64,000 nucleotides of DNA from Mesorhizobium sp. M4B.F.Ca.ET.058.02.1.1. Lineage in GTDB: Bacteria > Pseudomonadota > Alphaproteobacteria > Rhizobiales > Rhizobiaceae. This document shows, piece by piece, positions 46,926-55,862 of this stretch (position 1 is its first letter; each line of letters starts with the position of its first letter). The notes beneath the pieces were generated by a model that made no database searches, was not told the DNA's origin, and was given only the letters and a program-made list of their open reading frames with translations. A program made the position numbers and the translations under genes. Location: NCBI RefSeq assembly GCF_003952505.1, contig NZ_CP034450.1, forward strand, positions 2,790,001-2,854,000, in the 5' to 3' direction.

Positions 46926-47591
46926 ATGTATACGTTTGATTTCGGTGCGGTCCTCGACCGCGCCCCGGAATTGCTATGGGGTTCGCTTGGAACGGTTGGC
47001 CTTGCGTTAGCTGGGATGCTCCTCGCACTCGTCATCGGGCTCCTGGGCGTCGTTGCAAGGAGTTCCAAGAGCGGGATCACGCGGGCTGCCGTGATCATGT
47101 TCGTCGAGGTTGTGCGCAATACGCCATTCCTGGTGCAGATCTTCTTCATATATTTTGCCCTTCCTCTCATGGGCATCCGCCTCAATCCGACCGTCACGGC
47201 GATCATTGCCCTCGGCATCAATGGTGGGGCCTACGCAATCGAGATCATCCGCGGCGGGATCGAGAGCGTTTCGCGCGGCCAGATCGAGGCAGGTTTCGCA
47301 CTTGGTCTTCACAAGGCGGATGTCTTCCGGCTCATCGTGCTCAAGCCGGCGCTGCGGGCGATTTATCCCTCGCTCACAAGCCAGTTCATTATGCTGACAC
47401 TGACAACGTCTGTCTGCACCTCGATCGCCGCCTACGAGCTGACCTCGGCCGCTCAGCGCATTGAGTCTGACACTTTCCGCAGCTTCGAAGTCTATTTCAC
47501 GGTGACCGCTATCTACCTGGCCATCTCAAGCCTGATGATGGGCCTCTTTGCGCTCATTTCTCGCCACTACTTCAACTACCCGACGCGATAG
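46926..47591 (+). CDS. Polar-amino-acid-type ABC transporter permease
   Basis: This 221-residue HisM/GlnP-family inner-membrane protein follows an excellent ribosome site (AGGAGGAGG). Several transmembrane segments are visible (TVGLALAGMLLALVIGLLGVV, a segment around IFFIYFALPLMGI, and one near the C-terminus). The EAA loop that contacts the ATPase is EIIRGGIESVSRGQIEAGFALGL-type (about residues 105-127). VEVVRNTPFLVQIFFIYF is the usual family signature. Genes for a second permease, binding protein and ATPase follow in order. The substrate may be a hydroaromatic acid rather than an amino acid, judging by the enzymes encoded downstream. Confidence 0.93.
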   Translation: MYTFDFGAVLDRAPELLWGSLGTVGLALAGMLLALVIGLLGVVARSSKSGITRAAVIMFVEVVRNTPFLVQIFFIYFALPLMGIRLNPTVTAIIALGINGGAYAIEIIRGGIESVSRGQIEAGFALGLHKADVFRLIVLKPALRAIYPSLTSQFIMLTLTTSVCTSIAAYELTSAAQRIESDTFRSFEVYFTVTAIYLAISSLMMGLFALISRHYFNYPTR

Positions 47592-47600
47592 GAAGCAGCC

Positions 47601-48250
47601 ATGGGTCCCATCGGAGAAGATCAATTTCTCTTTTTGATGCAGGGTTTGAAATGGACCGTGCTGCTTGCGATCGTGGGCTTCATCGGTGGGGGATATTCGG
47701 AATCCTGATCGCGCTCTTGCGCACCTCGAAGAACAAGGTCGCCCGGACGATCACCGCAGGGTATATCGGCGTCTTCCAGGGCACGCCCCTTCTGATGCAG
47801 CTCTTCGTTGTCTATTACGGCGTTGCGCTGTTGGGCATCGACGTTAACGCGTGGATCGCGGTCGCAGTCGCCTTCACGCTCCATGCCAGCGCCTTCCTGG
47901 GCGAGATCTGGCGCGGCTCCATCCAGGCTGTGCCGAAGGGCCAGACGGAAGCCGCCAACGCCCTCGGTTTGCATTATGTCTCGCGGATGAAAGACGTCAT
48001 TCTGCCGCAGGCCCTGAAAATATCGATGCCGGCCACGATCGGCTTCCTTGTCCAGCTCACCAAGGGCACGTCGCTGGCAGCAATCGTTGGCTTCATTGAA
48101 CTGACCCGCGCCGGTCAGATCATTTCAAACCAGACCTATCGTCCGCTGCTCGTCTTCGGGATCGTCGGCGCAATCTACTTCATCATTTGCTGGCCGCTCT
48201 CCCATGCGGGAAGTCGCCTTGAAAAACGGATGGCGAAAGCTGCCCGCTAA
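47601..48250 (+). pseudogene. Second ABC transporter permease, frameshifted near the N-terminus
   Basis: ATG 47601 (after AGGAAG) reads MGPIGEDQFLFLMQGLKWTV through LLAIVGFIGGG and then shifts out of frame at a run of five G (47688-47692), stopping soon after. The family sequence continues in another frame from IFGILIALLRTSKNKVARTI to the normal end (EAA-type loop with GEIWRGSIQAVPKGQTEAA). Adding one G restores an intact 216-residue HisQ/GlnP-type permease. The rest shows no decay, so this may be a sequencing error in a homopolymer or a very recent mutation. If real, the transporter would lack one permease, unless the first acts as a homodimer. Confidence 0.85.
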
Positions 48251-48290
48251 CCGCTTCGCTGGAAGCAAAACTCGTAAGGAGGAGAAAAGC

Positions 48291-49115
48291 ATGCATAACA
48301 GTCGTAGGATTTTTCTTGGACTTGCACTGGCAACTATTGCCTTCGCAACCATTGGCACTGCCGCAGCCTCTGCGGCAACTGTAGAGGAAATCAAGGCAAA
48401 AGGCACGCTCGTGGTCGGCATCCAGGGTGACAATGCGCCATGGGGGTTCGTCAACACAAGCGGCGTGCAGGACGGCTTCGACGCTGACATCGCCAACCTT
48501 TTTGCCAAGGAATTGGGCGTGAAGGTTCAATTCCAGCCACTCGCCGTTGCCAACCGAATTCCGGCGCTTACCACCGGCAAAGTCGACATCCTGTTCGCAA
48601 CGATGGCGATGACGGAAGAACGCGCGAAAGCAATTCAGTACAGCAAGCCTTACGCCGCCAACACGATTTCGCTGTATGCTGCCAAATCCGACACCGTTAC
48701 GAAGCCTGAAGACGTTGCCGGATGGGAGATCGGCGTTCCGAAATCCAGTTCGCAGGACAAGGCAGTAACGAACGCCGTCGGATCCACCGCAACGGTTCGC
48801 CGCTTTGATGACGACGCCGCAACCATCCAGGCTTTGGTCTCCGGACAGGTAAAGGCGGTTGGGGGCAACCAGTTCTATGGTCAACGTCTGGATGCGGCGA
48901 GTGCCGGCACGTACGAGCGCAAGATTAACTTTTTGACGACCTACAACGGCGTCGGTACCCGTCTCGGCGAGAAGGACTGGAACGAAGCCGTCAACGCCTT
49001 CATCGACAAAATCAAGGCCAATGGTGAGCTCGCCGCCATCACGAAGAAATGGATGGCGATCGATCTGCCGCAGTTCCCGGAATCCATTCCGAACATCCCG
49101 TTCACCGTGCAGTAA
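48291..49115 (+). CDS. ABC transporter substrate-binding protein, family 3
   Basis: ATG 48291 follows AAGGAGGAG and gives 274 residues with a signal peptide ([19 protein letters not shown], cleavage near ASAA). The mature protein has the family 3 layout: [58 protein letters not shown], and [12 protein letters not shown]. It delivers a small polar ligand to the two permeases in the periplasm. The usual amino-acid contact residues are only partly conserved by eye, so the ligand is open. The operon context favours a compound such as quinate or shikimate. Confidence 0.93.
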   Translation: MHNSRRIFLGLALATIAFATIGTAAASAATVEEIKAKGTLVVGIQGDNAPWGFVNTSGVQDGFDADIANLFAKELGVKVQFQPLAVANRIPALTTGKVDILFATMAMTEERAKAIQYSKPYAANTISLYAAKSDTVTKPEDVAGWEIGVPKSSSQDKAVTNAVGSTATVRRFDDDAATIQALVSGQVKAVGGNQFYGQRLDAASAGTYERKINFLTTYNGVGTRLGEKDWNEAVNAFIDKIKANGELAAITKKWMAIDLPQFPESIPNIPFTVQ

Positions 49116-49135
49116 AAGCCCAAATGGAGGGTTCC

Positions 49136-49897
49136 GTGCTCAATTCCGCAAAACATCAATCGAAGCTGATTTCCCTTGAGGATGTGCAGAAGTGGTACGG
49201 CACTTTCCATGCCTTGAAATCCATCAGTTTGTCGGTCCGCAAAGGCGAAAAGATCGTCCTCTGCGGGCCGTCAGGCTCCGGGAAATCAACGTTAATCCGC
49301 TGCATCAATGCCCTCGAGACGATCGAGGAAGGCAAGATCGTCGTCGAGGGTCACGTACTGGACGGAAGCACCAAATCCATCGACGCTGTACGTCGCGAAG
49401 TGGGAATGGTCTTCCAGAGCTTCAATCTCTTCCCCCACATAACCGTACTTCAGAACTGTACCCTCGCCCCAATGCGTGTTCGTGGCGTGAGCCACGCTGA
49501 CGCAGAGCGACTGGCTCGAAAATATCTCGAGCGCGTTCGTATCCTTGACCAGGCGGACAAATATCCCGCGCAGCTATCGGGCGGACAACAACAACGCGTC
49601 GCCATTGCCCGCGCGCTCTGCATGGAGCCGAAGGTCATGCTCTTCGACGAACCGACCTCTGCCCTCGATCCCGAAATGGTGAAAGAGGTGCTCGACACCA
49701 TGATCGGGCTCGCCCGTGACGGCATGACGATGATCTGCGTCACGCACGAGATGGGGTTTGCCCGTCAGGTCGCTGACCGCGTCATCTTCATGGACTCCGG
49801 AGAAATTGTCGAAGAGGCCGAACCGGAGGTCTTCTTCAAGTCTCCCGAGCACCAGCGCACGAAAACCTTCCTCGGTGAAATCCTGGCCCATCACTGA
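49136..49897 (+). CDS. Polar-amino-acid-type ABC transporter ATP-binding protein
   Basis: The GTG at 49136 is chosen because GGAGG lies five bases before it; ATG 49124 is an alternative. The 253-residue product has Walker [10 protein letters not shown], a Q-loop in [13 protein letters not shown], signature LSGGQQQR, Walker [13 protein letters not shown] and H-loop CVTHE. The order and spacing are those of HisP/GlnQ ATPases. It powers the two preceding permeases. It is followed after 12 bases by the shikimate dehydrogenase gene, tying uptake to catabolism. Confidence 0.95.
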   Translation: MLNSAKHQSKLISLEDVQKWYGTFHALKSISLSVRKGEKIVLCGPSGSGKSTLIRCINALETIEEGKIVVEGHVLDGSTKSIDAVRREVGMVFQSFNLFPHITVLQNCTLAPMRVRGVSHADAERLARKYLERVRILDQADKYPAQLSGGQQQRVAIARALCMEPKVMLFDEPTSALDPEMVKEVLDTMIGLARDGMTMICVTHEMGFARQVADRVIFMDSGEIVEEAEPEVFFKSPEHQRTKTFLGEILAHH

Positions 49898-49909
49898 CTT
49901 TCGAAAGCG

Positions 49910-50773
49910 ATGCCAATGCAAAAGAAATTCCTCGTGGGGCTGATCGGTGCCGACATTCAAATGTCAAAGTCCCCGGCCCTCCACGAAACGGAGGGGCGAC
50001 GCCAGGGCCTCGATTACCGTTACGAGCTTCTCGACTTCTCCGAGCGAGGCCTTCCCGCCTCCGCGCTGCCGGACCTCCTGGACGAGGCAGAGCAGCGCGG
50101 TTTTGCCGGCAGCAACATTACACATCCGTGCAAGCAGACGGTGATCGCCCACCTCAGTCGCCTTTCCGAGGATGCAGAGATGCTCGGTGCGGTCAACACC
50201 GTGGTCTTTCGCAACGGCGAGAGGATCGGCCACAACACGGATTGGTACGGTTTCTACGAGAATTTCCAGCGCGGACTTCCGGACGTCGCCAAGTCGCATG
50301 CCGTGCTGCTTGGCGCCGGCGGCGCCGGTGTCGCCGTGGCCCATGCAGCAATCAAGCTCGGTATTGAGACATTGTCGATCTTTGACCAGGATTCAAAACG
50401 GGCGGAAACCTTGGCCCAGCAGTTGAACGATCGGTTCTCAAGGGATTGCGCGCGTGCCACGACGGATGTCGGCAGCGCCCTGCGCTCCGCGGACGGCCTT
50501 ATCCACGCGACGCCGACGGGTATGAAGAGCCATCCTGGTTTGCCCATAGATGCGGAATGGCTTCTGCCACGGCATTGGGTGGCCGACATCGTCTATATGC
50601 CACTCGTCACAGAGCTCCTTGCTCTCGCCGAAGGAAAAGGCTGCCGGACCCTTCGGGGCGGCGGCATGACCGTCTACCAGGCAGCAGCGGCTTTCGAATT
50701 GTTCACCGGGATAGCACCGGACGCAGACCGCATGTCCCTTCACTTTACGGACCTATGCCGCCTGTCGGCTTGA
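49910..50773 (+). CDS. Shikimate/quinate dehydrogenase (AroE/QsuD-like)
   Basis: This 287-residue protein has both domains of the shikimate dehydrogenase family. Substrate side: SKSPALHE, GSNITHPCKQ with the catalytic Lys, and NTDWYGF with the catalytic Asp. Cofactor side: the glycine-rich GAGGAGVAVAHA and DGLIHATPTGM. The end carries GGGMTVYQAAAAFELFTG. The family oxidises shikimate to 3-dehydroshikimate or quinate to 3-dehydroquinate with NAD(P). The cofactor loop (FDQDSKRAE) has an acidic residue after the second strand, more typical of NAD-using catabolic enzymes than of biosynthetic NADP-dependent AroE. Catabolic use is also suggested by the transporter and dehydroquinase around it. Confidence 0.92.
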   Translation: MPMQKKFLVGLIGADIQMSKSPALHETEGRRQGLDYRYELLDFSERGLPASALPDLLDEAEQRGFAGSNITHPCKQTVIAHLSRLSEDAEMLGAVNTVVFRNGERIGHNTDWYGFYENFQRGLPDVAKSHAVLLGAGGAGVAVAHAAIKLGIETLSIFDQDSKRAETLAQQLNDRFSRDCARATTDVGSALRSADGLIHATPTGMKSHPGLPIDAEWLLPRHWVADIVYMPLVTELLALAEGKGCRTLRGGGMTVYQAAAAFELFTGIAPDADRMSLHFTDLCRLSA

Positions 50774-50787
50774 TGGGGAAATGCCAA

Positions 50788-51156
50788 ATGCCGCATATCA
50801 TCATCGACTATAGCCGGGGCGCAGGCGAGCATGTAGCGATGGATCGACTGACGCTGACCGTGCATCGCTGCGTTCGCGATGGCGGCCTTGTGAAACCTTC
50901 CGCCGTGCGCACGCTTGCGCGGGAGGCGACATACTCCTGCGTTGGCGATGAGCATGTCGATCATCATTTCATTCAAATCATCGTGCGGATGGCACCGGGT
51001 CGTACTGCAAAGACCAAGCAGAAGCTTCTCACTGCCGTTCTCGAGGCCGCGCGGACGATCGCCGCGCCTGCTCTCGAAGCTGGAAAGCTCGGCCTGCGCG
51101 CGGATCTCTACGAGTCGGACCCTGATTTTGCCGTTCAAGCAATCGCGTTCGTCTGA
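50788..51156 (+). CDS. hpaF: 5-carboxymethyl-2-hydroxymuconate isomerase-like tautomerase
   Basis: ATG 50788 is chosen over ATG 50773 because it places a proline directly after Met (MPHIIIDYS), and Pro1 is the catalytic base of the tautomerase superfamily. The product has 122 residues, the usual HpaF size. Other family blocks are [20 protein letters not shown] and [12 protein letters not shown]. HpaF isomerises 5-carboxymethyl-2-hydroxymuconate in the homoprotocatechuate meta pathway, upstream of HpaH and HpaI steps. Those two genes lie in the divergent operon, so the partners are split across the regulatory region. Actual substrate may differ. Confidence 0.85.
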   Translation: MPHIIIDYSRGAGEHVAMDRLTLTVHRCVRDGGLVKPSAVRTLAREATYSCVGDEHVDHHFIQIIVRMAPGRTAKTKQKLLTAVLEAARTIAAPALEAGKLGLRADLYESDPDFAVQAIAFV

Positions 51157-51190
51157 CCAGGACAGCGTTGCTCAAGAAGGACACTATGCC

Positions 51191-51640
51191 ATGAGCCTGA
51201 TCTACGTTCTCAACGGACCAAACCTCAACCTGCTTGGCAAACGCCAGCCACATATCTACGGGCATGAAACGCTCGCAGACGTAGCGGCGGACTGCCGCAA
51301 GCTGGCAGCCGACCTCGGCCATGAAATCCTCTTTCATCAGAGCAACCGGGAATACGAGATCATCGATTGGATTCATGAGGCGCGCGAGGACGGTGCGGGC
51401 ATCGTCATCAACCCGGCAGCCTTCACCCATACCTCGATCGCGATCCTCGACGCTCTGAACACATTCGAGGGGCCTGTGATCGAGATCCACATCTCCAATG
51501 TGCACAAGCGCGAAAGCTTCCGACACCATTCGTTCGTTTCGCACCGCGCGGACGGCGTGATCTGCGGCCTTGGCACGGAAGGATACCAGCTTGCCATCCG
51601 ACGTGCGGCGACAATGATCAAGGCGGCGGGCAAGTGCTGA
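51191..51640 (+). CDS. aroQ: Type II 3-dehydroquinate dehydratase
   Basis: This 149-residue protein has the type II dehydroquinase signature [18 protein letters not shown] with the catalytic Tyr and flexible-loop Arg, followed by [33 protein letters not shown] and [17 protein letters not shown] with the catalytic His. It converts 3-dehydroquinate to 3-dehydroshikimate. The usual QSNxEG has Tyr in place of Gly, a minor change. Type II enzymes serve biosynthesis or quinate catabolism; the neighbours (transporter, dehydrogenase, isomerase) favour catabolism, as with C. glutamicum qsuC. A second housekeeping copy would be expected elsewhere in the genome. Confidence 0.95.
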   Translation: MSLIYVLNGPNLNLLGKRQPHIYGHETLADVAADCRKLAADLGHEILFHQSNREYEIIDWIHEAREDGAGIVINPAAFTHTSIAILDALNTFEGPVIEIHISNVHKRESFRHHSFVSHRADGVICGLGTEGYQLAIRRAATMIKAAGKC

Positions 51641-51647
51641 GGTGACC

Positions 51648-52685
51648 ATGACCCAACGGGTCAAGCTGGCCGTCGTTGGGGCAGGCCTCATCGGCAAGCG
51701 CCATATTCAGCACGTCCTGGCCGAGCCCTCGGCGCAACTCAGCGCCGTGGTCGATCCCACGCCGGTTGGCGAGACCATTGCCAAGGAAGCCGGCGTGAAG
51801 TGGTTTCCAGGCTTCGCGGACATGATTGCCGCAGACCGACCTGATGGGATCATCGTGGCTACGCCAAACCCGGCTCACGTCCAGAACGGGTTGGAAGCCG
51901 TTGAAGCCGGCATTCCTGCACTCATCGAGAAGCCAATCGCCGATGACATTGCATCCGGGGAAAAGCTGATCGCAGCGGCTGAGGCAAAAGGTGTTCCTCT
52001 TTTGACCGGTCATCACCGCCGACACAATCCGATGATGCAGAAGGCAAAGGAAATCATCGAAAGCGGAAAGCTTGGTCGCGTTCTTGTTGTCAATGCGATG
52101 TTCTGGCTATTCAAACCCGACGACTACTTCGACATCTCGTGGCGTCGTGAGCGCGGCGCGGGGCCGGTTTTCCTCAATCTCATCCACGATGTCGACAATC
52201 TGCGCTACCTTTTCGGCGATGTGGCTGCGGTTCAGGCACGCGAGTTCAACGCGGTGCGCGGCAACGCAGTTGAGGAAACGGCTGTGATCCTGATTGAGTT
52301 CAAGAACGGAGTGTTGGGAACTGCGACAGTCTCGGACGCAGTGGTCGCACCGTGGAGCTGGGAGATGACAACCGGAGAGAATCCGGCTTACCCCAAGACC
52401 GAGCAATCCTGTTACATGATCGGAGGGACGCACGGATCGCTGGCTGTTCCGTCGCTCGAGGTCTGGCGCAATCCTGGTAAACGGAGTTGGTGGGAACCCT
52501 TTGACCAAACGCGTATCGAGGTCGACGACGAGGACCCACTTGTTCTGCAGATCAGACAATTCTGCAAGGTGATCCGCGGAGACGAACCGCCGCTTGTCAG
52601 CGGGCGTGAGGGGCTCAAAACCTTGAGGGTGGTCGATGCGGTAAAACGCTCGGCGGCAACGGGAGAACGTATCGAGTTGAACTGA
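51648..52685 (+). CDS. Gfo/Idh/MocA-family NAD(P)-dependent oxidoreductase
   Basis: The ATG at 51648 (GAGG five bases before) gives 345 residues. The Rossmann motif is VVGAGLIGKRH, followed by GIIVATPNPAHVQNGLEAVE and the EKPIADD motif with the catalytic Lys. VFLNLIHDVDNLRYLFGDV carries the conserved HxxD-type residues of the family. The group oxidises sugars, inositols and related polyols. Here it ends the operon with a dehydrogenase, a dehydroquinase and a transporter, so a cyclitol-like acid such as quinate is a plausible substrate. That is inference from context. Confidence 0.92.
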   Translation: MTQRVKLAVVGAGLIGKRHIQHVLAEPSAQLSAVVDPTPVGETIAKEAGVKWFPGFADMIAADRPDGIIVATPNPAHVQNGLEAVEAGIPALIEKPIADDIASGEKLIAAAEAKGVPLLTGHHRRHNPMMQKAKEIIESGKLGRVLVVNAMFWLFKPDDYFDISWRRERGAGPVFLNLIHDVDNLRYLFGDVAAVQAREFNAVRGNAVEETAVILIEFKNGVLGTATVSDAVVAPWSWEMTTGENPAYPKTEQSCYMIGGTHGSLAVPSLEVWRNPGKRSWWEPFDQTRIEVDDEDPLVLQIRQFCKVIRGDEPPLVSGREGLKTLRVVDAVKRSAATGERIELN

Positions 52686-53063
52686 CGCATGAGTAATGTG
52701 ACCGCCTGCTCGCCCTTCGCGTCTCCTTGCTTCCGGTGCGATGAGACGCCGGCTCAACACCGCGCTTTTGGCGGAGGAACCGTCGCCGCCTTATCCCATG
52801 TGAATGTTTGCCGCTGGCGGTCGCCGCCTGAATCGAGCCTTGGCCAGGGCGCATTGTGCGCTGCCGCCGCCGCGCCTGAACCAGCAAAGTCCGGTGACGC
52901 ACGACACGCCCCGGCGGGCCTGGTCAATGTGCAGCCCTCACCGGCACATGCACCACGGCCGCACAGCGTCGTCCCCCGCTGAACGCTCGACGCATCTGTA
53001 TCCTTACAAAGCTATCTCGCTTGGCGCCGATCTCAATTGCGCTCGGCGCCAAGCGAATGACCT
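52686..53063. other. Intergenic region without a recognised gene
   Basis: A short plus-strand open frame begins at 52689, but its product is cysteine- and proline-rich without family features and I do not accept it. The right part holds the stem-loop at 53018-53055 between two convergent operons. Confidence 0.55.
53018..53055 (-). terminator. Stem-loop at the end of the binding-protein operon
   Basis: CGCTTGGCGCCGA and TCGGCGCCAAGCG form a perfect 13-bp GC-rich stem with a 12-base loop, nine bases after the stop of the binding-protein gene. There is no T-run, so it may be an mRNA-stabilising hairpin or bidirectional termination aid rather than a classic terminator. Confidence 0.55.
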
Positions 53064-54323
53064 TTACTGCAACTTCGCCTGCAGCGCATTGACATCATCC
53101 GTCGTCATCTCGCCGTCGGTCGTCACATTGCCGTCGACGATCTTCCACAAGCGGAACGGACCGGTAATGTCGCCATATTTGTCGAAAGAAACCGGACCGA
53201 TGACGCCTTCGTAGCGGATCGGCTTGCCGTCCTTGATCAGGCCGAGCGCTTTGGCGAATTCGTCCTTGCCGGCATAGATCGGCGTGCCGGCCGGATCGAC
53301 CGCCTTGTACATGGCGTCCTTGATCTTGGCCGGGTCGTCGGAGCCGGCGATGGCGATGGCAAGCCCGACAATGGCGCCGGCGTCGTAGGAACGATCGGCG
53401 GCCGGGTTCGATGGCTCGATGCCTGAGAATTCCTTGTAGTTCTTGTTGAAATAATCGGTCGACGCGGTCGGGCTGGTGCCGGAGGAGGTGCCGTAGGCGT
53501 CCTCGAGATAGTCGGCGCCGACGGAATCGATGAAATCGGGACTGTTCATGCCGTCGTTGAGCAGGAACTTCTGCACCCCGCCCTGCGAGATCCAGGTGCG
53601 GGCGACGGTGGCGCCGTCGACCGGCGTGCTGACGAGATAGAGCCCGTCCGGTTCGCCGGCCATCGCCGCCGTGACTTCCGACGCATAGCTCGACTGCTTC
53701 TCGTTGTAGGGCGTGTCAGAGACGATAGTGCCGCCGAGCGCCTTATAGGCGCGCGAGAACTCGGCCACCATGTTGACGCCGAAGTCGTTGTTGACATGGA
53801 TGACCGAGAGCTTCTTGAAGCCCTTGTCGATGGCGTATTTGGCGGCGGCCACGCCCTGCAGCGCATCCGAGGTGATGGTGCGGAAGAAGATGCCGTTGGT
53901 CTTGCCGTCGCGGCCGAGCGCGGTCAGCGTCGGCGACGAGGAAGCGGGTGAGACCTGGACGATCTTGGCTGGCGCGGTGACCGAGGTGAGGATCGGGATC
54001 GACACCGAGGAGATAATGCCGCCGATGATCACAGGCACCTTCTTGACCTGGACGAGCTGGGTCGCGGCATCGACCGCGACATTGCCTTGGCTCTGGCTGT
54101 CGCGCGTGTCGGTCGCAAGGTCGCAGCCGCGTACCCCACCCGCGGCATTGATGTCGCGGAAGGCCATCTCGACCGATTTGGCGCCGGCCTGGCCGTATTC
54201 GCCGGCGGGGCCTGTCAACTCCATGACGAGGCCGACGGTGATCTTGCAATCGGCGGCTTGAGCCGCACCTGCCAACGTGACGAGAGCGAGCGCGGCGGTG
54301 AATTTCAGTATCGTGTTTCTCAT
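53064..54323 (-). CDS. Branched-chain-amino-acid-type ABC transporter substrate-binding protein
   Basis: ATG 54323 follows AAGGGGAAC and starts a clear signal peptide (ILKFTAALALVTLAGAAQA). The product has 419 residues. The LivJ-type (Peripla_BP_6) body shows ITVGLVMELTGPAGEYGQAG, VPVIIGGIISSVSIPI, IVQVSPASSSPTLTALGRD, KKLSVIHVNNDFGVNM and DGLYLVSTPVDG. These proteins capture amino acids, amides, urea or aromatic acids. It is the last gene of a six-gene minus operon; its permeases and ATPases are in the divergent plus operon. Ligand unknown. Confidence 0.94.
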   Translation of the reverse strand: MRNTILKFTAALALVTLAGAAQAADCKITVGLVMELTGPAGEYGQAGAKSVEMAFRDINAAGGVRGCDLATDTRDSQSQGNVAVDAATQLVQVKKVPVIIGGIISSVSIPILTSVTAPAKIVQVSPASSSPTLTALGRDGKTNGIFFRTITSDALQGVAAAKYAIDKGFKKLSVIHVNNDFGVNMVAEFSRAYKALGGTIVSDTPYNEKQSSYASEVTAAMAGEPDGLYLVSTPVDGATVARTWISQGGVQKFLLNDGMNSPDFIDSVGADYLEDAYGTSSGTSPTASTDYFNKNYKEFSGIEPSNPAADRSYDAGAIVGLAIAIAGSDDPAKIKDAMYKAVDPAGTPIYAGKDEFAKALGLIKDGKPIRYEGVIGPVSFDKYGDITGPFRLWKIVDGNVTTDGEMTTDDVNALQAKLQ

Positions 54324-54372
54324 TGTTGTTCCCCTTGAGTTACTCGATTGTGGTCTGATGTCTTGAGCCTGT

Positions 54373-54810
54373 TCAGCGTTCCGGCACCTGCAACCAGGTC
54401 TCATGCAGATGTCGCCATTCGACGCCGTTTGGCGCCGATGAACTGGTGGTGAAGACGGCGCTCGACTGGCGGCGGCTGCGCTTGCCGCCGCGCAGCTGCG
54501 CCTCGACATAGAGGACGACGATCGTGTCGTCGGTTTGCCAGCCGGGCCGGATGTCCTCGATCGAGATGGCAAAGCCGTCATCGAAGGTGGCGCGGCTTTG
54601 TCTGACATGGTCGACGACCACATCGCGACCGAGGATCGCGCCGCTCGGCGCGATCATGGTCAAGCCTTCGCCCATGATGGCTTCGAAGCGACCGAAGTCG
54701 ACGGTGTCGGCACGCGCGGCGACGAACCAGTCGACGAAGAAGCGATGCAGATCGACGATCTCGGTGCTGGCGCGGGAAAACAGCGAGGCCTGCTGGCTCA
54801 TGGCGCTCAC
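54373..54810 (-). CDS. SnoaL/NTF2-like protein
   Basis: The product has up to 145 residues. GTG 54810 overlaps the aldo/keto reductase stop (GTGA); ATG 54801 is an alternative. The pattern is that of the NTF2-like cone fold: an N-terminal helix (LHRFFVDWFVAARAD), FEAIMGEGLTMIAPSGAI, GRDVVVDHVRQSR, then IVVLYVEAQLRGG and a final HLHETWLQV strand. Members are small enzymes or binding proteins for many ligands. It sits inside the transporter-linked operon between the reductase and the binding protein. Specific activity cannot be inferred. Confidence 0.7.
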   Translation of the reverse strand: MSAMSQQASLFSRASTEIVDLHRFFVDWFVAARADTVDFGRFEAIMGEGLTMIAPSGAILGRDVVVDHVRQSRATFDDGFAISIEDIRPGWQTDDTIVVLYVEAQLRGGKRSRRQSSAVFTTSSSAPNGVEWRHLHETWLQVPER

Positions 54811-55862
54811 ATCCGACCCGCGTTCAAATTGTAGTGCATGATCGAGCCGTGGCGGCCATGGCGGTCGCGCTCCAGCGTGTAGACGTCACCTTCGAGGCCG
54901 GGGCTTTGCGCGATCACGGCGCCGATCGTCGCCTTGTCGTCGGGGCTCAGTTGCACGTCCATGATTGCCGCATTGGCAAGCGCATGCGCCTGGTTGCGGG
55001 CGCCGACGATGACGGCCGCGACCTGCGGCTGTTCCAGCACCCAGGCGCTGGCGATCGTGGCGATGTCGACGCCGTGGCGATCGCCGGCCGTCTTCAATGC
55101 CCGCAGCAATTGCTGGAACAGGTCCCAACCGCCAAAGTCGTCGATGATAAGCTTGTATTTGACCAGCGATCGGTTTTCGAGCGGCGTCGCCGGTTCGGCA
55201 GCGCCAAGCCATCGATCGCTGAGGAAGCCGCCAGCTACGGAACCGTAGCAGAGGAAGCCGACGCCGTTCCTGGCGGCAAGGGCCGCAAGCCTGTCCGCCG
55301 GCCGCTGGTCGAGCACCGAATATTGTAGTTGCTGACTGACCAGCGGAATGCCTGCCGCGAGGATCTCGGCGAGCCGCGGCGTGTCGAAATTGGTGGTGCC
55401 GAGGTTGCGCACCTTGCCCTCGCGGCGCAGCTCGTCGAGCCAGGCCATGGCCTCGACATAGCGAGGCTGCGCATAATCCCACCAGTGGAACTGCACGAGA
55501 TCGATGCGCTCGGTCTTCAGCCTGCGCAGCGACTGGTCGACGATGCTCCTGATATAGTCGCGGCTGATGCCGGCCAGCCGTTCGAGGTCGGGCACCAGCT
55601 TGGTGTGCACCTTCATCCTGGCGGCGGCATCAAGGCCGCGCTCGTTGGCGAGCCGCAGCCGCGCGGCGCCGAACAGCTCCTCGACGCCGGTGTAGATGTC
55701 GGCGCAGTCATAGGTGAAGATACCGGCGTCAAGAGTGGCGATCAGGTCGGCCACCGCCTGCTCGCGGTCTATCGCGCCATGACCGCCGGCCAGTTGCCAG
55801 CCGCCGCGGATGACGCGCGAGATGGTGTAGCCGGTGGCGAGTTCGAAAGTCCTGGCAGTCAT
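54807..55862 (-). CDS. Aldo/keto reductase
   Basis: This 351-residue protein has the (beta/alpha)8 AKR fold with the catalytic tetrad visible: Asp and Tyr in FTYDCADIYTGVE, Lys in MKVHTKLV and His in LVQFHWWDY. Later blocks are VRNLGTTNFDTPRLAEI, VSQQLQYSVLDQRP and QVAAVIVGARNQAHALAN. AKRs reduce or oxidise carbonyl compounds with NADPH. It starts by ATGA overlap with the TIGR04076 gene. In this locus it probably modifies the imported substrate, but neither direction nor substrate is evident. Confidence 0.92.
   Translation of the reverse strand: MTARTFELATGYTISRVIRGGWQLAGGHGAIDREQAVADLIATLDAGIFTYDCADIYTGVEELFGAARLRLANERGLDAAARMKVHTKLVPDLERLAGISRDYIRSIVDQSLRRLKTERIDLVQFHWWDYAQPRYVEAMAWLDELRREGKVRNLGTTNFDTPRLAEILAAGIPLVSQQLQYSVLDQRPADRLAALAARNGVGFLCYGSVAGGFLSDRWLGAAEPATPLENRSLVKYKLIIDDFGGWDLFQQLLRALKTAGDRHGVDIATIASAWVLEQPQVAAVIVGARNQAHALANAAIMDVQLSPDDKATIGAVIAQSPGLEGDVYTLERDRHGRHGSIMHYNLNAGRM

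Noticed and set aside
50446..50787. N-terminal extension of the HpaF-like gene
   Set aside because: The open frame runs back through the shikimate dehydrogenase gene. The Met-Pro start at 50788 supplies the catalytic proline, so the extension is not coding.
52689..52982. Short plus-strand frame after the Gfo/Idh/MocA gene
   Set aside because: No ribosome site and no protein-like composition; it overlaps no recognisable remnant.
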